From the NCBI GenBank assembly GCA_017311185.1, contig JAESUZ010003161.1, positions 1,783,501 to 1,847,500 of the forward strand: 64,000 bases of DNA, written 5' to 3'. This document shows positions 57,370 through 64,000 of the stretch, piece after piece (position 1 is the stretch's first letter; each line of letters opens with the position of its first letter). The notes beneath the pieces are model-generated. The model was not told the origin of the DNA and ran no database searches. It worked only from the letters and a program-made list of their open reading frames with translations. The stretch comes from Proteles cristata cristata (taxonomy: Eukaryota > Chordata > Mammalia > Carnivora > Hyaenidae). The translations under genes and the position numbers were made by a program.

Positions 57370-57608
57370 ATCTAGTGGTATGGAGTATGGTCTAGGAGTC
57401 AAACAACTTGTGTACACATATTGGTATCTCCTTTTGTTGAGTGATTTGGGGAAAGTTAATTCACTTTCTAACCTGCATTTTTCTCATCTATAAATTTTGA
57501 GTATATGTGTCATATGTTGCATTAAATATTACATTAAATATTAAGTGAGTTAACACATATGTTTAGTATAAGAACTCATGCATAGTAAGTGCTCAATAAA
57601 TGATAGCT
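57370..57608 (+). mobile_element. MIR, nearly full length
   Basis: CTAGTGGTATGGAGTATGGT, TTGAGTGATTTGGGGAAAGT, TTTCTCATCTATAAATTTTG and ATAGTAAGTGCTCAATAAAT match the MIR order from head to tail. Confidence 0.8.
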
Positions 57609-59353
57609 TGTAGATCACTATTAGTTGAGCAACTTCTAAATAAAATTGTCTTTTCAAATTTATTTGTTTTAAATGTAGTCCACATTTCCCAATCTCTGTT
57701 CACTAAAACTTTTTGAGAAAACATGCCAAATGTCTTGTTAATGCCTCTACACACTTGTCATATATGTTATGTATTTCTGATTATTCAGTTGAGAAATCCC
57801 ATGAAATAGGGACATAAATTTAGTCTGTTATGACTTCTTCCTAATGCCTCAGGGAATCCATGTGATGCCCTACTAATTATTCCCTAAATATTCATAGTAC
57901 TTTAAGTATCCATTCCATATTTTGCCTGGGACAAATGCCAAATTTATATCTTTGTAATAAATATCCTTAAAAGAAGTTTAAATTAGATCAAACTTTTTTC
58001 TAAATATTTATTTTCACTTATAGCTCTTTAACAAAAAATCTTGAATCTTATTTTTAATGACGGAAAGCAGTACAGGAAGAGTACATGTAGAGTTTTATAA
58101 TCATCTATTTTTCAGCTTCTCACAAAATTCTTTTTCAACCAGATTTTTTCTTCTAGAAACAAGAGTAAGTGTCCAATTTGGACAAACATGCCAAGTGTCA
58201 GAATTAATTCACAGATGGATTTTGGTAAAATGAATTCATCCCTAATGGAGCAAACTCTAAAACTCAAAGATATTTATTGTTATACATTAAGATAAACATG
58301 GAAATATATTGTGTATATGAGCCATCTCCAATAAGCTTTAAAAAATCTGAGGAAATATTATTGCCATATACTGGAGAGGACACTTAGGAAATCTGGACTT
58401 AGCCACTAACTTTCAACTGACTTTAGTGCTATTTCATTTTGAAGCCTTTTATGGCTCATATATGAAATGAAATGAAATGTTTGGACAAGATAGAATTAAA
58501 GGAAATATTAATATTAATGACAAAATTATTAATTATTATGTAATTACTAAAGTCTCTTCCAGCAATAAATTTTTTTGTTTGATTTTGCAACTTTCATGGA
58601 AAGATGACTCAGAATTCATTAAGCACAAGACATCTTTCATCTAGTACAACATTGATATATCAATGTTAATACATCCCATCCTGACTATTTAGCAGAACAG
58701 ATGAATGTGTAAGACAGATGATCACAATAACTGTTTGAAAGCAGAGAAAAAAAGTGAAAAATATTGATTTCTTAACTACAAGCATCTCTACATTAATCTC
58801 CATTACTTTTCTCTAGAAAGTCTTTGCATTTTTAAGAGGTAAAGTTCAACACTATTCCCTCCTCCCCTGACTTTCTCTTCCCTAGGGCCACTATTTCCAC
58901 CTCTAGTTGCAGAAAAGTGAATAGCATGATTCAATGAAGATGTGAATCAATGTAAAAATGGATGAACTGTTAAGACCACAATTTACTCAACCAAAAAGAA
59001 AAAGGGGAGTAGTTTTGCAGAGCCTTCAATTCTGGTTGTTACCGACTGGGTTCTTTACAGAAGACAATGACCTCTCACTCTGGGAGAAAGAAAATCTTAT
59101 CTACCCAGTTCATTTGATCTACAACAAACTTCATTTGAGGTACCTATGAAAACCTGCAAGGGGAGGAAAGACCATGCACACCACAATAGCCTATGGAGCT
59201 ATTTGTTTTTTAGAACCCTTATAAATGTCTTTGGGTTGGATGTTATGTGAGAACACAAGCTCTCCCTCACGTGTAATTTAATGACATCAGGGTTCTATAG
59301 TATAGTCATTCTGGAAGTTGCTAGAATTCAAGGACCTATGAAAATGCAGACAT
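57609..59353. other. Unique AT-rich sequence, nothing recognised
   Basis: About 1.7 kb without a recognised repeat or exon. Strongly AT-rich. Confidence 0.5.
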
Positions 59354-59368
59354 AAAAAGCAAGGATGA

Positions 59369-59782
59369 CCTGTAGTTCTCTTTTTTTGCTGGGTCTCTGT
59401 CTGGCTTGGGAATCAAAGTGATGCTGGCTTCATAAAATGAGTCTGGAAGTTTTCCTTCTGTTTCTATTTTTTGGAATAGCTTGAGAAGAATGGGTATTAA
59501 TTCTATCTTAAATGTCTGGTAGAATTCCCCAGGGAAGCCATCTGACCCAGGGCTCTTATTTGTTGGGAGATTTTTGATAACTGATTCAATTTCTTCACTA
59601 GTTATGGGTCTGTTCAGATTTTCTATCTCTTCCTGTGTGAATTTTGGTAGTGAGTGTGTGTTTAGAAATTTGTCCATTTCTTGTAAGTTGTCCAATTTGT
59701 TGGCATATAATTTTTCATAGCATTCCCTGATAATTGCTTGTATTTCTGAGGGGTTAGTTGTAAACAGTCCATTTTCATTCAT
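59369..59782 (-). pseudogene. L1 ORF2 fragment: start of reverse-transcriptase domain
   Basis: Open from 59782 toward 59369. It covers the linker after the endonuclease and the beginning of the L1 reverse transcriptase. NKSPGSDGF lies at residues 75-83 and the motif-1 segment ITLIPKP at residues 121-127, followed by KKENYR. The L1-derived part ends there; the last dozen residues of the frame come from the target duplication and flank. The catalytic FADD region is absent, so no active enzyme is encoded. It continues upstream, out of frame, from the endonuclease fragment. Confidence 0.88.
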
Positions 59783-60178
59783 GATTTTGTCTATTTGGGT
59801 GCTCTCTCTTTTCTTTTTGAGAAGCCTGGCTAGAGGTTGTGAATTTTGTTTATTTTTTCAAAAAACCAACTCTTAGTTTCATTGATCTGTTCTACTGTCT
59901 CTTTGATTTCTATATTGTTTATTTCTGCCCTGATTTTTATTATTTCTCTTTTCCTACTGGGTTTGGGGTGCTATTGTTGCTCTCCTTCTAGTTCCTTTAG
60001 GTGCACTGTTAGAATTTGCACTTGTGCTTTTTCTAATTTCTTGAAATAGGCGTGGAGTGCAATGTACTTTCCTTTTAGGACTGTACTTCCTCTTAGGACT
60101 GCCTTTGCTCAATTCCATAGAGTTTGGATTGTTGTATTTTCATTTTCATTTGTTTCCATATATTTTTAAATTTCTTCT

Positions 60179-60826
60179 CTAATTGCCTGATTGGCCCATT
60201 CGTTCTTTAGTAGGGTGTTCTAACCACCATGTTTTTAGAGGTTTTCCAGACTTCTTCCTGTGATTGATTTCAAGCTTCATAGCATTGTGATCTGACAGTG
60301 TGCATGGTATGATCTCAGTTCTTTTATATTTATTGAGGGCTGCTTTATGTCCCAGTATGTTATCTATCTTGGAGAATGTGCCATGCGCACTTGAGAAGAA
60401 AGTGAATTCCGTGGCCTCAGGATGTAGAGTTCTAAATATATCTGTCAAATCCATCTGGTCCAATGTGTCATTCAAGTCCATTGTGTCCTTTGTGATTTTC
60501 TGTCTAGTTGATCTATCCATTGCTGTAAGTGGAGTATTAAAGTCCCCTGCGATTAGCACATTCTTATCCATAAGAGTGTTTCTGTTTGTGATTAATTGTT
60601 TTAAATATTTAGGTGCTTCCATATTTGGTGCATAGATATTTGTGATTCCTAGCTTTTCCTGATGGATAGACCATGTAATTATTATATAATGCCTTTCTTC
60701 ATCCCTTGTTACTGTCTTTACTTTAAAGTCCAGTTTGTCTGATATAAATATAGCCACTCCAGCTTTCTTTTGACTTCCTGTAGCATGATAGATATTTCTC
60801 CATCCCTTTATTTTCAAATCAGAGGA
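60179..60826 (-). pseudogene. L1 ORF2 fragment: endonuclease domain
   Basis: An open frame of 227 codons runs from 60862 to 60179. About its first 12 residues come from antisense sequence of the other arm, so true L1 coding begins near SSDLKIKGW (60826). It is the APE-type endonuclease that nicks target DNA for L1 retrotransposition. Visible catalytic motifs are GDFNT at residues 106-110, SKIDNIL at 164-170 and SDH at 190-192. The N-terminal part with the first metal-binding residues is missing. The fragment is inverted and separated from an L1 promoter. Confidence 0.9.
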
Positions 60827-60832
60827 CTCTAG

Positions 60833-61093
60833 ATGCTGGCGAGGATGTGGAGAAATGGGCACCCTCCTATACTCTGGTGGGAATGTAAACTGGTGCAGAA
60901 CCTCTGGAAAACAGTGTGGAGGTTCCTCAAAAAATTAACATTAGAACTCCCCTATGACTCAGCAATAGCACTGCTAGGAATTTACCCAAGGGATACAAGA
61001 GTGCTGATGCATAGGGACACATGTACCCTGATGTTCATAGCAGCACTCTCAACAATAGCCAAATCTTGGAAAGAGCCTGTGTCCATCAACTGA
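60833..61093 (+). pseudogene. L1 ORF2 fragment: C-terminal domain
   Basis: An 86-codon sense frame. LWWECKLVQNLWKTVWRFLK, then LELPYDSAIALLGIYPRD and MFIAALSTIAKSW, are the usual L1 ORF2 C-terminal block (cysteine/tryptophan-rich region). A small deletion after KEP shifts the frame and brings an early stop (SIN*). The remaining C-terminal sequence continues in another frame to about 61200 and then becomes 3' UTR. Confidence 0.88.
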
Positions 61094-61544
61094 CGAATGG
61101 ATCAAGAAGATGTGGTTTATCTATATAATAGAATACTACATGGCAATGAGAAAGAATGAAATCTGGTCATGTGTAGCAACATGGATGGACCTTGAGGGTG
61201 TTATGCTGAGCGAAATAAGTCAGGCAGAGAAGGACAAATACCATATGTTTGCACGTATAGGAGGATTAGGAGGAACTTAACAGAGGACCATGGGGGAGAA
61301 GAAGGGGAAAAACAGTGGGGGAGAGGGAGAGAGGCAAACCATGAGAAGCTCTTGAATGCTGAGAACCAACTGAGGGCTGATGGGAGTGGGGGGGGGTGGG
61401 GAAGGGGGTAATGGGCACTTGTGGGGATGAGCACTGGGTGTTATAAGGAAACCAACTTGACAATAAACTATTTTTTAAAAAAAGCAAGAATGAAACACAG
61501 AAAGAACAATCAATAATCAGATTTTCTTAAGCATTAAAGATAGT

Positions 61545-62411
61545 AGCAGAGGGAAAAAATAGTCTCTTCAATACATGGTGTGGGGAAAACTGGACAGCTA
61601 CATGCAAAAGAATAAAACTGGACCACTTCTTACACCATGCACAAAAATAATCTCAAAATGGATTAACAACCTAAATGTGAGACCTGAAACCATAAAAATC
61701 CTAGAAGAGAGAACAGGCAATAATTTCTCAGACATTGGCTATAGTGACATTTTTCTAGGTAAGTCTCCTGTGGCAAGAGGAACAAAACCAAAACTAAGCT
61801 ATTGGGATACTGTTGGGATACCAAAATGAAAAGTTTCTTCCCAGCAAAGGAAGCAATTAACAAAACTAAAAGACAACCTCCTGAATAGGAGAGGATATTT
61901 GCAAATTACATACCTAATAAAGGGTTGGTTAGTATCTAAAATATATAAAAACTTATACAACTCAACATCAAAAACACAAATACTCTAATTGTAAATGGGC
62001 ATAAAACATATCAGATATTTTTCCAAAGAAGACACATGAATAGCCAACAGATATATGAAAAGATGCTCAACCGCATTAGTTATCATTGAAATGCAAATCA
62101 AAACCAAAGTGAAATATCACCTCACACCTATCAGAACGGTTAAAGTCAAGAACACAAGAGACAAAAGTGTCAGTGAGGATGTGGAGAAAAAAGAACTGTT
62201 GTGCACTGTTGGTAGGAATGCAAACTAGCACAGCAACTATGGAAAATAGTATGGACATTCCTTAAAAAATGAAAAATTAGAATTACCATATGATCCAGTA
62301 ATTCTACTACTGGGTAGTTACCCAAATAGTATGAAAATACTAATTCAAGAAGATAAATGCACTTCTGTGTTTATTGTAGCATTGCTTACAATAGCCAAAT
62401 CATGGAAGCAG

Positions 62412-62448
<37 letters not shown>

Positions 62449-62848
62449 GGAACATTATTTGGCCATTAAAAAAGAATGAAATCTTGCCATTTGCAGCAAC
62501 ATGAACAACATGGATGGATCTAGACAGTATAATGCTAAATGAAATAAGCCAGGCAGAGAAAGATAAATTCCATATGATTTCACTCACATGTGGAATTTAA
62601 GAAACAAAACAAACAACAGAAAGAAAAAAAAAAAGACAAGCCAAGAAACAGGCTCTTAACCCTAGAGAACAAATTGATGGTTACCAGAGGGGAGGTAGGG
62701 GGAGACAGGTGAAATAGGTGAAGTGGATTAAGAGAACATGTATCATGATGAGCACTGAGTAATGATGTAGAGAATTGTTGAATCACTGTACTGTCCACCT
62801 GAAACTAAGATAACACTGTATGTTAACAATACTGGAATTAAAAAAAGA
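61545..62848 (+). mobile_element. Older L1 3' portion, sense
   Basis: ORF2 C-terminal half and 3' UTR, 5' truncated. Landmarks are CAATACATGGTGTGGGGAAA, GATTAACAACCTAAATGTGA, CCAAAGAAGACACATGAATA, GAAATGCAAATCAAAACCAA, GTCAGTGAGGATGTGGAGAA and AATGCTAAATGAAATAAGCC. It ends near CTGGAATTAAAAAAAG. Frames are broken. The twin-primed L1 inserted about 50-65 bp upstream of it. Confidence 0.88.
62414..62446. repeat. (AC)n microsatellite within L1
   Basis: A 33-bp AC run replaces ORF2 C-terminal sequence that normally precedes GTGGAACATTATTTGGCCAT. It probably expanded from a short ATACACA stretch with loss of the adjacent bases. Confidence 0.95.
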
Positions 62849-63645
62849 ATGGTTCGGCTGCCATTTGGTGATGCCCCAGACAAAGTTCAAGCCAGTACTT
62901 AATAACTGTCAGATATGTAGGCTTATGTACAGTTCATTTGCCAGCATGCTTGATGTTTCTTCTTGACACTAAGATTAAGTACTGTGCACCTAAAAATGTA
63001 AAGAAACAAGTAAAAAAAGGCAAAAGCTATCCAATGATATAAAAAAATAGGGTGAATCACAAAGTGGATGGTACAGATATATCAAATTCTCATTTAATCA
63101 TCCACATTCATTTATCTAAGCACGTTTTTATGGAGCACTTACTCTATATTACACACTGTTCAATGATCTATGAATAACTGGTAAGATAAGGGACCTACCG
63201 TTAAAGGCTTACAATGTAACCAAAGAGCTTCATGTCTCCCATGGACTACCACTGGCAAAATTGGCATTTACACTTTGCTATAAATTAGAAAAAGGCTATT
63301 GCCTTAGATGAAGTGTTTATGGTAGCCAGAAATAGAGATTTACATTGGAAGAAGAATGGAAAATATTTTAAAGATTCAATGTAATCTCTGAGACAGTAGT
63401 GGCAGGAACACAGCCAGGGCTGGCCAACGCGGGAGTCAGAGTTGGGAAACTTTTAGAACAAAGGCTGTTCTCTAGAATTGGAAATCTACCTATCTCTTTC
63501 CTGTGATTGAGAGCCCAGGTTTTTCCTTTGGTTCCTGTTATCTTTCTTCTTGCTGAAGACCAGCTGTCTCTTTCATCTTCAGTGCTTATTGTCCCAAAGT
63601 TGGGGTCCAAATGGCCACTCAGCCTTAGCTTCAGCCCCAGCCCTA
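62849..63645. other. Unique sequence; weak L2-like antisense stretch at 63110-63225
   Basis: CTAAGCACGTTTTTATGGAG, ATTACACACTGTTCAATGAT and GACCTACCGTTAAAGGCTTA suggest a decayed antisense L2 terminus. Nothing else is recognised. Confidence 0.45.
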
Positions 63646-63660
63646 AGTTTGCGTGCTTTC

Positions 63661-63887
63661 TTTTTTTTTTTTTTAAATTTTTTTTAATGTTTTATTTATT
63701 TCTAGGAGAGAGAGACAGCGTGAGCAGGGGAGGGTCAGAGAGAGAGGGAGTCACAGGCTGAAACAGGCTTCAAGCTCTGAGATGGCAGTCAGCACAGAGC
63801 CCGACGCAGGGCTCGAACCCACGAACCGCGAGATCATGACCTAAGTGAAAGTCGGACACTTAACCGACTAAGCCACCCAGGCTCCCC
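63661..63887 (-). mobile_element. Young felid SINE with perfect 15-bp TSD
   Basis: Antisense young-cohort copy: T14, then TTTATTTATTTCTAG, GAGGGTCAGAGAGAG and a B-box complement GGGCTCGAACCC. AGTTTGCGTGCTTTC is identical at 63646-63660 and 63888-63902. Confidence 0.97.
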
Positions 63888-64000
63888 AGTTTGCGTGCTT
63901 TCAATGTGTGACATGCACAATTGACCCAGACTGCTGTGTTCCAATCCCAAAATCAGGGAGACAGAATATAACTGGCCCAGGTGAGAATGTGTTTCCCTAC

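Larger units (their letters stand above)
59369..61478 (+). mobile_element. 5'-inverted (twin-primed) L1 insertion
   Basis: The right arm, 60827-61478, is sense L1: ORF2 C-terminus, a G-rich 3' UTR, and ACAATAAACTATTTTTTAAAA. The left arm, 59369-60826, is antisense L1 ORF2 (endonuclease through the start of reverse transcriptase). A 15-bp duplication, AAAAAGCAAGGATGA (59354-59368) against AAAAAGCAAGAATGA (61479-61493), encloses both arms, so this is one event. ORF2 sequence between reverse-transcriptase motif 1 and the C-terminal domain is absent. Low divergence suggests a carnivore-lineage L1. Confidence 0.9.

Overview
This 64 kb window is mammalian nuclear DNA from a carnivore, almost certainly a felid. 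About 37 copies of a tRNA-Lys-derived SINE of the felid CAN-SINE/SINEC_Fc type lie on both strands. They have a tRNA-like head beginning GGGGCGCCTGGGTGGC, an A box near TGGCTCAGTCGG, a B box near GGTTCGAGCCC, a CT-rich body and an AAATAAATAAA tail. The window is AT-rich. I find no convincing protein-coding exon, tRNA, rRNA or CRISPR array. It reads as intergenic or deep-intronic sequence, and most of what can be annotated is transposable-element history.

Layout. 0-12 kb: mostly unique AT-rich DNA with a sense L2 remnant (3.8-4.75 kb), MIRs and an L1 5' remnant (6.2-7.1 kb). 12-26 kb: two antisense L2 remnants, a pile-up of four antisense SINEs (15.7-16.8 kb), and scattered MIRs and SINEs. 26-35 kb: the densest SINE region (ten copies), an eroded antisense L1 (31.9-32.8 kb) and a long TG microsatellite (34.04 kb). 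35-43 kb: apparently unique sequence, then an L1/HAL1-like block, a Tigger-like DNA transposon, and two consecutive antisense L1 remnants. The first of these L1s is split by an unusual 813-bp composite retro-insertion. 43-59 kb: unique DNA, L2 and MIR remnants, young and old SINEs, a Tigger-type transposon carrying a nested SINE, and an ERV-type LTR. 59.35-62.85 kb: a lineage-recent L1 with a 5' inversion (twin priming), next to an older sense L1 3' portion. The end holds one more young SINE.

The elements can be layered by age. MIR and L2 are oldest, followed by Tigger and LTR elements and L1M-type LINEs, then an older SINE cohort. The youngest layer is a SINE cohort with a diagnostic CAGTCTGTGACT body and a CCTAGAAATAAATA tail, mostly flanked by perfect target-site duplications (TSDs). 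The best candidate for something not routinely described is the insertion at 40233-41045. It joins a complete antisense SINE, a GC/CpG-rich single-copy-looking segment, an AATAAA signal and a purine-rich tail inside one perfect 16-bp TSD. It looks like a SINE-headed Pol II transcript, or a SINE 3' transduction, mobilised by L1. All family names come from pattern recognition, not from a database search.
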